Source of the DNA: Paragyromitra xinjiangensis
Taxonomy: Eukaryota > Ascomycota > Pezizomycetes > Pezizales > Discinaceae
Reading direction: 5' to 3'
DNA length: 64,000 bases
Assembly: GCA_038503065.1 (NCBI GenBank)
Contig: JBCAMK010000016.1
Location: forward strand, 1,178,001 to 1,242,000
The stretch's first letter is position 1; each line of letters starts with the position of its first letter. Below the pieces are notes generated by a model that was not told the DNA's origin, ran no database searches, and was given only the letters and a program-made list of their open reading frames with translations. This document shows positions 22,601 through 34,626 of this stretch, one piece after another. The position numbers were made by a program, and so were the translations under genes.

Positions 22601-25600
22601 TACATCTAGATCGGCTTTATTTTTAAGTAACAATTCGACGACGGTTTCATTCCCATTCAATGCTGCAGCGTGAAGCGGGGTGTTTTTGGAGTTGTTCATC
22701 GCATTTGGATCGGCCCCGTTCTCTAGGAGTATCTTGACCGCCGCATCGCGCTCGTTCGAGGATGCATGATGAAGTGCACTGTCCCCTGCGCTGTTCCTCG
22801 AATCATGGTCGGCCCCACTCCCTAGCAAAAGCTTGACCACGTCCACATGTCCTTTTTGAGCCGATCGGTGCAATGCTACGTTGAGCAGTGGCAATCCATC
22901 TTCTTCAACTTCTTGAGCAAGATAGATACGCAAATCCGGTCCTTCAGGCGGTTCAAGAAGCAAATTCAGCAAGGTTACATGGCTTACATCAAGTGCCCAA
23001 AGGACCAGTGACATATGCGGGAAGCCTCTTATCTTATTACCATCTCCCCAAGGCCGAAAACTGAAAGGCAGGTCCCGTCCTAGTGCCAGAGCTATAAACG
23101 TAGTCCATATCTGAGGTCTCGTATTAGTGGCAGAAAATCCAAGTGTATGCCACACCCAATTCTCGATGATGTAATTCAGCAAACGATATTGTTGTTCGAA
23201 AGCTGGAGTAGGTGCCACCCGTGTATGCTTTAGGTATTCTCCCCAATTGATAGATATCTTGGGCCGACCCGTCTTGATACCTCGGAAACGTGCCCACCCA
23301 TCGAAAACATACTTCCCGCACCATCCAAGATACGACTCCCTGAGTAGAAAAGCTGATCCCAGGAGACCCAAGTTGGTAGTAGTGGATTCATCTTTGGCCT
23401 CCCGTCGTGTGATCTGCCTTTCGAAATTGCTGAACGATAAATATGTGACGCAAATCTCTCCAACCTCGCGTTCGGCATCGGGAAGCTTAAATTGGATATT
23501 TGCAGCATCGATGTTCACTGGGTCTGATAGTAGGAATTCTTGGACGCTATAGTGGGCAAATCGGACATTTCCTTCTTCACTATCGAACACCACAAGATTA
23601 GCACAGGCTCGGATGATTCTCGAGTCATCTGTGGTAATCTTGTCCTGGTCTAGGTATTTGTCTAGGGGATCAATTGATATTGCCTCCTTGATCTCATCCA
23701 TAGACAATGGGCGTTTCGCGCAAGCCATCCATTTGAAGATCTTTTGGGCCGTAGTTGCTTCTCTTTTGTTGATTTTCTTTAGGGCGCGTCTGTAAGTTTC
23801 TGCCAAGCCTATAGGGAGGCTACGGAGGACCCTTCTGATTCCGTTATCGGTATCTTCGTTGCAGATATCGTCTATTTGAAAAGTGACCCATATAAACCTA
23901 ACGAGCGAGTATCAGCATGCAAGCAAGACAAAAAACGTTTAAAGTTGATTATGGGTAGGTTGGGATATCCTACATGCCCTGCGCCCCTTTCACCAAAGCA
24001 TCAACAATGTCTCTAGCTAATGGGGGATTCCTGACTACAAGATCGCGAGATTGTATCTTTGCATCAACAATACTGTTGACAAAGGACACAATATCCGTTG
24101 TGACATCGTTCGTTGAAATAGGTAAATGGATGTGGTTACTAAAAGCCCTCTCGAGGTCGACGTCTGCGCGACTTGCAAGGAAAAACCTGACAACGGCGGG
24201 TCCTGATTTTGTAATTGACCGAATTCCCATTAGAAGTTCGGCACGATCATTACCTCGACATTCGTCGATCCCATCAAGAACGAAAAAGACCGAATCAAAA
24301 GTCTTGAGAACTAAAAGGAGAATCCCTAACAGGTCCTCAGAGTCTGGTTTTGATATGCTATCTTGGTAAGTGCTTGCGAGTTTTAATTGGACCTCATCGG
24401 AAATCCCGGCTCTAAGAAGTAACTGCTTGATGAAGCTCCCGAAGATTTCTGAAGCCTCAAGCGTTTTTTGGTTGGAATAGTCGCAGTAAAAATAAACTAT
24501 AGCCGAAGAATTGTATGCAGGATTGGCGAACAACTCGTCGACCACAGCCGTTCTGCCCATAGTTATACGCGTTAGTTGAAGTTCGCAATCTTGAGGTATA
24601 GACATTATGACATACGTGATAATTGTTTTTCCAGAACCAGCTGTTATGGGTTTTTTTTTTTTTAGCGTTCTATCTTGACACGGCGAATTTCGGGTTGGAA
24701 AGAATAGTTGAGAGTCATACGTATCCCATAGCACCAGAGTAAGCAGGACCCAGTATGCCTAACCCATTTCTCAAATTTCCTACTAGCGAATATCCACCTC
24801 CCTGTGTTTTCATGTCTCTTTTTCCGTAGCTGGCGATGTCTGTACTGATGATCGACAGACGACAAATATTGTAAGAGCTGCGCTTGTCTGATTTCTGTTC
24901 AAGGTTAACTACTGTTCAATTCTGATTCCTAGACGAAGATATACGAGTCCGAAAAATAGTCACAAGTAGACTATGCCTTTGGCAGGTTTCTTGTACCTTT
25001 TTGTATCGCGTTTAGCTCAGCTCTTTGAAGCTGTGCCTGTGCCCTTTCGCCAGCCGCCTCTATCATGTGTGAAATGGATGCTCCCCTTTCTACGTTTGCT
25101 TTGTGTCTGCGAAAGTTATCCACAACCGTACCGAATTTTCTATCGAAGGGCCTCCAAAGAATCTTAACCTGGGGGGCGCTCCATACTGTAGCTTCGTGTG
25201 AAGCAGACTCGGGATTAGATTTGACTTTAGTTTTTGTTCGGGGATAGCCAGAATACCTTCTGCTTGCTTGATTTCTTTAAAAACTTTGTTTGCGTCCATA
25301 CAAAACGTAATTATATCGAGGTAAACCCCAGACAAGCTATGCAACAGATCAGGGTGGCCCTTGAATATTTTTTCATAAACGCGCATCCCTGGAAGGTAGT
25401 CGCCAATCGTGACCAACATTTCAATTAACCTGTTGAAATATTTGTCGAACTCGCTTGCAATCTTTTGTCAATAGTTAGCATATCCTAGTCAGTGATTTTC
25501 TTATTCATCCACCACCAAAGACGCCTTGGCCGCATGGGAACTGAAGCAAGAAGATGCTGAGAACTCAACATGTAAAACAACTCTGATGCTCCCCCAGAGA

Positions 25601-25933
25601 GGGCACATGATCGCAGAAGAAGCATTTGAGAAGACGTCAATCGCCTTTCCGTAGTCTTCAATCGCCACAAGAAAAGGGCTTAGTTTTTCGACAAAAGCCC
25701 TTAATTTGCTATTTTCCTGATGATCATTCTGTGCCACGCTCGTGGTGTAGAATAAATTTTCCAGCGACGCATGGGTGAACAGCTTTTTTTCTTCCTCTGT
25801 GGTGAGTGTTGCGAGATAGCGCTGCCGGGCAAGCAGCCATGGATTTGCTTGGCTCAACCAGACGCTGTCGTGTGCTAAGGTCAGTTGATTGCATCTTAGG
25901 GCACTCTCGCTCAGGTAATACTAACTTATCCAT
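19700..25933 (-). CDS. NLR2: large STAND receptor-like protein, NACHT + modular ankyrin array
   Basis: Paralogue of NLR1 with the same eight-exon structure: 25933-25926, 25864-25570, 25461-25257, 25185-24997, 24894-24721, 24640-24616, 24552-23974, 23897-19700; 5673 nt, 1890 aa. The N-domain has PLWGSIRVVLH and YLDIITFCMDA (DUF7708-like). Walker A GIPGSGKT (about 289-296) is assembled across two introns via a 25-nt exon; Walker B is FFVLDGIDEC. A winged-helix-like region has FAHYSVQEFLL. Ankyrin repeats start near residue 835 and run to about 1760: canonical 33-residue units, a block of 29-residue units built on ACxxx...LLVECGVDG, a block of near-identical units, a second 29-residue block, then canonical units. 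The C-terminus is a Trp/Arg/Ser-rich low-complexity tail. The frame upstream of 25857 has no ATG, so the 8-nt exon at 25933 is needed; it is supported by a matching exon in NLR1. The donor of exon 2 (GTTGAG) is weak. Confidence 0.8.
19705..19790 (-). repeat. Coding minisatellite, W/R/S-rich NLR2 tail
   Basis: Short repeats of the type CTTCTCCAA/CTTCTCC (+ strand) encode a tail with alternating Trp, Arg and Ser residues, unlike the rest of the protein. It may be slippage-derived. Confidence 0.6.
20985..21835 (-). repeat. High-internal-conservation ankyrin array in NLR2
   Basis: About nine tandem 99-bp units encode ankyrin repeats with the core ARGGHDIAVKLLLDHKADPN. Two neighbouring units (about 21361-21459 and 21460-21558) differ at a single base. 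Variable residues cluster just after PNA (NKSGSTALHE, DWSGSTSLRE, IDWSKSTALHE), and an NKSG/DWSG pair of units occurs twice in succession, a 198-bp higher-order repeat. Such near identity implies recent duplication or gene conversion. Confidence 0.9.
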
Positions 25934-27336
25934 ATTGATGTTGTCAGAATATCGCGTTCGTTTAGCAACCTAGGATATGAAGTTTTGGCGGTGGGTGATC
26001 GAGAATAGACTTGCTTCTACCCCCTATAATCGGGAGCCTCATGCGGCTGAGCTAGACAACGTTCAGTGACGAATCACTGATCGCCACACTTAATCGAAAC
26101 ACATCTTGTCTTTTCAGCGTGAAGTACTCTGGCTTACGAAACTGCTAAACATAAGTATTTAACCTTGTTGACCTTGACGAAGTACCAACAAGTAAAATCA
26201 AATAATAAATAAAAACCTACTTCTCTGGTTTCAAACTTTCCTTCCAACCAAAGCCGCAGCCCGACAACTGCTAGGAAAGTCAGAGACCAGAAACGAGAAG
26301 GTACATAGTTATAATCCAACCAGAAAGCTTTCGCGGTAATATGTATATTTAACATAGCGTGGCAACATCATTAAAATTGCAGGGCTTAGCGAAAGATATG
26401 CCCAACAGTGAGACCTCCTATTGTGAGGATTGATGGCTTGTAGCTAAGTGGGAATGGAATGTGTAGTGACATCGTAGAAGGAGGACGAGCACCATAAGCT
26501 AGCTCCTCGTTCGGTGACGGGAACCATAACAACAGTTAATATATATATTTCCCAGGATGGGGAACGAATTACGCTTTATAGCCGGGAGTGCTTTGTCCGC
26601 AATATCTACATATACTAACCAGTTAAATTAATATTGTCCTGCAGTGTTCAAGATTGCTGAAAGCTGCTACTTGTGTGCAATTGAGAAGGGTGAGTGGTTT
26701 TGGGTTGGTGGCGGTGGTGACTTTACTGGATCCGGAGATTATCTGTGACTGAAAGCGGGTGAGTGATAATAGATGATCACGCATCTTCCCAACCTTGATA
26801 ATAGGTGAAGCTCAGCACTTCTACTCATGCTCCACCGCACGAACTAAAAAATGAGGAGGGTTTCTGTGCATGATTGCATTGTGTGTGAAGTTGACCCATT
26901 TTTATGGTTCATTTAGTGACTTTGGCGAAGAGCACATACGCAATGTGCACTGATGGTATTAATCAGCTAGATGGCTTAGCCTCGTTCAGGCTTGTATGTG
27001 TGGCTGGAAGAAGTAATTAGTCATCAGCCTGGGCATTGTATCACATACTACAACATGCAAACCTGAGCGAGGCTAGCTCCCTTCGATGCTTACATGAGAC
27101 GGTCTGCGGCATCCTCACAAAACGAGTGATAGAACAGAGAGCATACATGTATCTACCCAACCTCTTAGAGGAAGTATCTCTGTATATTCTTCTGACACAG
27201 CTCTTAATCTATCTAAAACACGGCTTTGCGACACAACTTTTGTATTTGCAGACCAAGCATCGCCTACAACAAAAAACAAGAAAAAGTCCTAGCTGAATCT
27301 GATCCCTTATTTAGGTATCCGATTTTCCCCTTTTAC
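25934..27336. other. Intergenic between NLR2 and ura2
   Basis: No gene recognised; many stops on both strands. The left part is the NLR2 5' flank, the right part the ura2 3' flank. Confidence 0.5.
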
Positions 27337-30300
27337 TCAGACCATAACCAGCGCGAGCAAAGCCATTCTGCAATATAGTCCATATCTCATCTATGAATCG
27401 ATTAGTCCTGGTTCGAGCGCTAGCTGGAAACGAGTAAGAAATGACGGGGGGGAATACCTGTCTGAAATATGCTGCTCTTTGATCAAAGTCCACCTCTTCC
27501 CCAATCTCCGCATTCCTTGGCAACGGATGCATAACAACCATATGGCTCTTCGCATTTTTCATAATCGTATTGTCGATAATGAAGCTATCTTTCAATCCCT
27601 CAAATTCTGCCAGATCCTCAAATCGCTCTTTCTGGACGCGCGTGCAGTAGAGCACGTCAGAATTGGCAACAACATCGGGCGTAAGCTCGGTGTACTCCTC
27701 AATGGTCATTCCGGACGCCGTGAGTGCCTCAATAATTGCCGGTGGCATGGCGAGCTGTGGTGGGGAGACGAATTTGATACGGACATGATAGTGCTGAAGA
27801 AGTTTTGCGAGTGAGTGAACTGGACGGCCGAACTTGAGGTCTCCAACAAAGGTGATTGTGAGACCATTAACAGTTCCGAGCTCTTCACGGATGGTGAAAA
27901 GGTCCAGGAACGCTTGTGTGGGGTGTTCGAGGCTTCCGTTTCCTGTGTTTCGTGTCAATCACATATTCAACCGGATATCAAATACCGTGATTACTTACCG
28001 CCATTGATAATAGGAACAGGTGAGAACCTGGCCGCAGTAGCAGCGCTGGACTCGTCTGGATGTCTCAAGACAACCGCATCTCCGTAGCATGCAAGAGTGC
28101 GAATAGTATCTTGCAAAGTCTCTCCCTTAACCTGACTAGAGTGCGCAGCAGAAATAGCTACAGTTCTTCCCCCCAAGCGTTGCATCGCAGTATCAAACGA
28201 CGCGGAAGTGCGAGTCGACGGCTCAAAGAACATCGTGCACAAAAGGCGACCCTTGAGCAGGTCAATGATACCCCAGCGCTCAACGGCGAGCCTCATCTCC
28301 TGCGCGACAGTGAAGAGATGATGTAGATCCGCACGGTTGAATTGATTAACCGACAAGATGTGACGACGCTTGAACATGTTCTCGCGGGAGAGCAATTCCT
28401 GAAGCGACGGAGACACCATAGGCACCGGTGATATTACCTGAGGGGGTATACTTGGTGCGGCTTCAACCATTGGGCTTCCCACATGTAGAGCTGGCATCGC
28501 TTCACTGCTAACTGAACCCATCCGAGCCCTCAAATTTGGACTTATGATCTGCGAGCGAGCGTGGGAAGCCTCAGGCATGACGCGAGGCAGCTCAGGCGAG
28601 GCAGCCGGAGCGTTGATCACTGGGTTGTGGAAAGTGACAGAAGCCTGAGATCCAAGCGTTCCGTCGCTGTTCACACGACCATCCAATGCAACAGTTGTGT
28701 TTTCGAATGTAACTCGCTTTACAGTAGCTTTGAGCTTGCGGCCAACAAGTGGAGACCACACTTCAGTTGGTTGGAAAATGTAGGATCTGTCCATTTCGAT
28801 CTCAACAGAGCAGAGTGGCTGATCATGGAGCTCAAAGATGGCTTTAGGGTTGTCGTGTAGACGGACCTTAACATCCTCAATGGTCAATTTTCCGTCACAA
28901 ACAGCGGTGATTAGCAATGGGATTGAATCGAAGATGCCCACTGAAGGACAAGGACCATTTTTGGTGTCATGAGCTAGTTGATAGGGCAAGCTCCCGACCG
29001 AGAAGCAATCAATGCTGGCCAAGTTCTCCCAAAGTGCTTTTTGATCCTTAACTGTCGGAAGAGTTGTACACTCAGGGTAATCCTCTTGGGTTAGGAATAG
29101 TGCATAGACAGCGACGTCACAAGTAACCTTGAGCCCCTTCTCCTTGCTCAAAGTGATCAGCCTGATATCGTCCTTCGTTGTCACACTAGTAACGTGGACG
29201 TTACGGTTGTGAAGGCTAGCGAGCAAGAGGATGGAGGCCAGATCGGTAGTCTTTGCATCGGTCATGATTGGTTTTTGGGATGGCCAAACCTCGAAATGGG
29301 ATGTCACTGCAGCAACCTTGTTGATGTTTCCGGAAAGATGATTGAAGGGAATGAAAAGAGAGCCGACTTGGGTAAAGAGTTGGCTCAATTTCTGAGCGTT
29401 TGTAGAGGTAGCAGCAACGGAGAAGTTGAAGTCGCAGTGGGCCACTTTGCTGTTTGCCTGGGCAGTCTGCAGCGCCTTGGCATCAGTTAAGCTATTCTCA
29501 ATACCAAGAGGCAGCACTCTGATCATCGAGAATCCAGAAGCTATAGACTCCTTAGTGACACGCTCAAAGTCCTTGCTACCCTCCTTCGCCAGCCCCGGGA
29601 CGAAAGCAGCAATATTGATGAGACCCGGAAGAGTGATCGTGCGATGACTGGTTTGATAATCAACAGTATCAACGTCCAGCTTGTAGTTACGAGCAATTGC
29701 CTCAATTAGTAGCTTTGCGTTCTTGACGTTAGTAACCAGAGGTGTGTGGTAATCGACCGCCATACGTCTAGTTTGATAACCTCTTGACATGTATGAGGCA
29801 GGTCTGCGGAACCGATTGGCAGAGGGCAAATTGATGTACAAATCGATCAAGTTATTCGCCAGATGCTGTGTCAGGGAGTATTCTGACTTCTGGTTATTCG
29901 ATTCGCCGGCCGCACCTTCTCCCAAAACTTCAAGATACTGAACCGGGATTCCATGCTCTTGGATGAAATCTGCAGTACCTGCAGTCGCAAAGAGCTTGTA
30001 TCCGAGCTGGTGCAACTTCTTCACCGAGGGAAGCATCTCCATCTTCTCCTTGAACGAACCGATGGATAGCAAGATATTCTTCTTGGGTAACCGGAAGCCA
30101 GTGGACATCAGGGCCTTGATATAAGCCTCAAATTTATCACGGCCGAAGCAAGCAACCTCTCCAGTAGAAGCCATTTCGACACCAAGAACCGGATCAGCAC
30201 CCGACAGACGAGAGAAACTGAAATGCGGCACCTTAATACCGACGTAGTCTTTAGGAATGTCGATAGGAGGATAGGCATCGACTGGTAGTCCCATGATCGC

Positions 30301-33300
30301 TTTGGTAGCCATCTCGATAAGATCCACACCCATGACCTTAGAAACGAAGGGGAAAGATCGCGAAGCGCGAACGTTGCACTCAATCACCTTAATTTCGTTG
30401 TCCTTTGCGATAAACTGGATGTTGAAAGGGCCAGTGACATTGAGAGCATTTCCGATCTTGCTCGTGGCTTCTTCGATCCTACGCACCGTCTCAGGATCTA
30501 GATCCTGAGGAGGGAGAATCAAAGTAGCATCTCCGGAGTGTACACCAGCGTTCTCGACATGTTCTGAAATAAAATGCATAATCATCTTTCCGCCCTTGGC
30601 CACTGCATCCATTTCAATCTCCTTAGCATTCTCAATGTACTTGGTAATAACAACAGGATGCTCCTTCGAGACATCGGCAGCCTGGTTGAGATAGTTTGCT
30701 AGGTCGTCTTTCGAGTAGACGGTATTCATTGCTGCACCCGAAAGAACGTAGGATGGACGGACCAACACAGGATAAGTAACCTTATCGCAGAATTCGGTAG
30801 CTTCCTCGATGCTAGTGAGTTCTTTCCATGCAGGCTGATCCACCCCGATCCTATCTAACATGCGGGAGAACTTGTAGCGATTTTCTGCGCCATCGATCAT
30901 TTCTGGCGAAGTACCTAGAATCTTGACGTTCAAACGGTGGAGTGGTAGCGCAATATTGTTGGGCGTCTGTCCACCCATGGCAATGATCACACCGCTTGAA
31001 GACTCGAGATGGTAGATATCGAGAATAGTCTCAAGGTTGATGTTCTCGAAGTAGAGTTTGTCAGCCTCGTCATAATCTGTACTAACCGTCTCCGGGTTGT
31101 AGTTGACCATAATCGTCTTGATACCCTTTGCGCGAAGGGTCCTAACAGCACGGACGGCGCACCAATCGAACTCAACCGAAGATCCAATTCTATAAACTCC
31201 AGAACCGAGTACCATGACTCCCTTGTCGTCGAAATCCACATCGTGTTCAATGCCGTTATATGTCATGTAGAGATAATTGGTGAACGCAGGGAATTCGGCC
31301 GCAACTGAACAGCTATTAGTTTCCTACAATCCCGATCGCGACAATCCCTAAACCTACCAGTGTCAATCTGTTTCACAAACGGCATAACCCCTTGCTCAAC
31401 ACGTAATCTCCTCACAGCGACCTCATTCGAGCCCCAGAACTCCGCCAACTGCCTATCCGAGAATCCCAACTGCTTTGCCTGTCGGAGTAGCGGAGGAGTA
31501 ATGGTTGAGGCTTTGAAAGTGCTCATGATATTTCCGAAGTTGATAAGACCCATAAGCTTATTCAAGAACCACTTATCAATCTGAGTAAGTTCCCAGATTC
31601 TCTCCACAGTATATCCCGCATGCATAGCGTTGGCAATTGCAAATAGGCGCTGATCAGAGGGTGTCTGCAATTCTTGGTCGATACTCATCAAAGCCTTAGT
31701 TTGGTTGAAACCGATGTTGTGGAAATCAATCGCCCGGATGGCTTTCTGAATTGCCTCCTCGAATGTGCGGCCAATGCTCATGACTTCTCCGACACTCTTC
31801 ATCGAAGAGCTGAGAAGGGTAGAAACACGGGTGAACTTCTTCAGATCCCAGCGGGGAATCTTAACCACAACGTAATCGAGGGAAGGCTCGAAGCAGGCAC
31901 AAGTGACCTTGGTGACTGAGTTCTTGATCTCGTTCAAAGGAATTCCGAGACCCAACTTAGCAGCGATGAACGCAAGCGGGTATCCGGTAGCTTTTGAAGC
32001 CAAGGCCGAAGATCGGGAGAGACGAGCGTTGACTTCGATGATGCAGTATTCCTTAGAGAATGGATTCAGAGCGTATTGGATGTTACATTCACCAACGACG
32101 CCCAAGTGTCTGACAACGTTTACGGCTGTTGTTCGCAGCATGTTGTAGTCCTCATCTGACAGAGTTTGGGAGGGAGCAACGACAATCGAGTCACCGGTGT
32201 GGATTCCGAGAGGGTCAAAGTTCTTGAATCAAAGTATTAGCTTCCTGCTATGCATCTCTAGGGAGGAACAAATCTTACCTCCATATTACACACAGTAATA
32301 CAATTATCACGGCAATCTCTGACAACCTCATACTCAATCTCCTTCCAGCCCTTCATAGACTTCTCGATAAGCACCTGAGGGCTGGCAGCGAACGCCTTAT
32401 TGCACAGATCCACGAGCTCATCCTCGTTATAGGCGAAACCACTTCCAAGACCACCGAGAGCATACGCAGCACGAACAATCACAGGAAATTGGATTTCCTT
32501 CACCACACTTAACGCCTCCTCAACAGAAGAGGCGGATGCAGACTTAGCGCACTTCTCGCCAATCTCCTCCATAGCCCTAGCAAAGAGCTCTCTGTCTTCG
32601 GTCTGGATGATCGTTTCGACCTGTGTACCCAAAACCTTGACCCCAAGTTCCTCAAACTCATCTTTAAGCTCAATACCGACCTGGAGTGCGGTCTGACCAC
32701 CAAAGGTAACGTAGATAGAGTCTGGGCGCTCGTGAATAATCACTTTGCGGACGAACTCAGCTGTTACAGGGAGGAAGTAGACTTTGTCCGCGAGACCCTT
32801 TGAGGTCTGGATAGTGGCAATATTAGGGTTGATAAGGATAGTGTAGATACCCTCCTCTTTAAGAGCTTTGATAGCCTATCAAATCGTTAGTATGACGAAA
32901 TCTTAAATCTGAACAATGTTCATACTTGACTGCCAGAGTAATCGAACTCTCCTGCCTGTCCAATACTCAAGCCCCCACTCCCCAAGACCAAAACCTTCTT
33001 CACCGAAACCCGGGGATTGGCTTTCTCATTATCCGCAAGTAGACCACCCGGCATCTTCACTGGCGTGCTCATAGCAGCCTGACCATTAGGACCCAAAGTC
33101 TTCTTCACAGCATCTATGAAGACATCAAAAAGGAACTCAGTATCCTTTGGGCCAGGGGTGCTCTCCGGATGAAACTGGACACTGAAAAATGGCTTCTGTA
33201 TATGCCAGATACCCTCATTGGAGCCATCATTGGCGTTAACAAACAGCTCCTGCCAACCATCTTTCAAGGTATCGGTATCAACCGCATACCCATGGTTCTG

Positions 33301-34626
33301 CGAGGTGATGTAGCATCTTCCGGAAATGAGATTCGTGCAAGGGATGTTATGCCCTCGATTACCGAACTTCATCTTCTTCGTTTCTGCACCAGCAGCTCGG
33401 GCAAGAAGCTGATGGCCAAGACAAATACCAAAGATGGGGGTTTTTGCGTCGGCTAGAGCTTTCTCGAGATGCTTCACTGTCTTGGATAGGGTGGCTGGGT
33501 CACCGGGTCCGTTACTAATGAAGAGACCGTCGTATTTGCCTTCCTCCTTGGAAATGTCGTAGTCCCATGGCACGACCTTGATCTCGACACCGCGTGAAAG
33601 GAAGCAACGGAGCTGGTTGTACTTCCCGCCAACATCGACGAAAAGAACGCGAACGTTTTTGCCGTCCGGCCTCTTTAAGGCATTATCCGCGGGTGGTGAA
33701 TAGACCTTGGGTTCCTTGATGGAGACTGAATCGAACTTTAGGTTAGCAATTTTTGTGGAGGTAGAACCAGGATTAGAGATAAGTTACCCTCAGCAACAAG
33801 GTTCTTAGCATTTGGATCAATCCACTCCACGCTCTCGAAATCAGACCTCCAGTCATAGGCCTTATCGGTGCTTTTAGTACCAACAATAGAGCTCAAGCTA
33901 TTGGCAAGTTTCGATCCAACACCAGCACTTTTTTGGAGCAATAGTTTCCCTAGCATACTTCCTTGGGTCCGGATCTTCTTTGTAAGAGCCCTAGTGTCAA
34001 TCCCGTAGATAGCGGGGACGCCCTGTTCTTTGAGCCATGTTCCCAGAGAACTCTGAGCTAGGTAGTGGCTATAGTCTTCTCCTGAATAGTCGGCACAGAT
34101 CATGCCTGCAACGTGGATCTCTCTTGCTTCAAAGTACGATGGGAGAGAGCCAAGGAGCTCATCTAAGGCATCCCTCGAGGGCACACCTGAGTTTCAAGTT
34201 AGACTATAACACCAAGTAATAAAATACCACTACCAGGTAGACCTACCATAGTTTCCAACCAGCGGGAAGGTCATGACCAAAATCTGGCCTCGGTAGGAAG
34301 GATCAGTTATCGATTCCGGATATCCCACCATTCCTGCAAGAGTGATCAATGTCAGAAAATTTTTCCAAAGAAATAAATCTCCCCCATCTCCACTGCCTGT
34401 GGGGGACGGTGCTTTCAGCACATGCTCAGTTACCTGTTTGAAAGACCAATTCTCCCGAAACACTCTTCTCGGCACCAAAAGAGAACCCTTGGTAGGCACT
34501 CCCATCTTGCAGCTCTAGAGTCATAAGACGCTCCGATGCAGAGGCTTTTCCCTCACCTCCCACGGATTGGGCCGCTACCGGAGGGTACGGGCTGGCGGGA
34601 GCCTTTGTATTTCCGTCGTTCACCAT
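27337..34626 (-). CDS. ura2: Ura2: carbamoyl-phosphate synthase / aspartate transcarbamylase (CAD-type)
   Basis: Cytoplasmic multifunctional enzyme making carbamoyl phosphate and then carbamoyl aspartate, the first two steps of de novo pyrimidine synthesis. Exons (- strand): 34626-34434, 34333-34247, 34186-33788, 33725-32926, 32875-32279, 32222-31358, 31304-27999, 27942-27458, 27390-27337; 6786 nt, 2261 aa, close to yeast Ura2. Order: glutaminase with nucleophile motif [10 protein letters not shown] (about 325); two CPSase ATP-grasp halves; an MGS-like region starting [11 protein letters not shown], where UTP feedback acts in the family; a dihydroorotase-like domain whose expected HxH metal site reads [10 protein letters not shown], so it is probably inactive, as usual in fungi; a linker; ATCase with [12 protein letters not shown] (about 2010). 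The last exon is 54 nt and restores [17 protein letters not shown], the normal ATCase C-terminus; reading through the intron gives a wrong tail. Confidence 0.95.

Noticed and set aside
29500..30000. Active dihydroorotase domain in Ura2
   Set aside because: The expected HxH metal-binding site is replaced by hydrophobic residues, as in other fungal Ura2 proteins, so dihydroorotase activity is not claimed.
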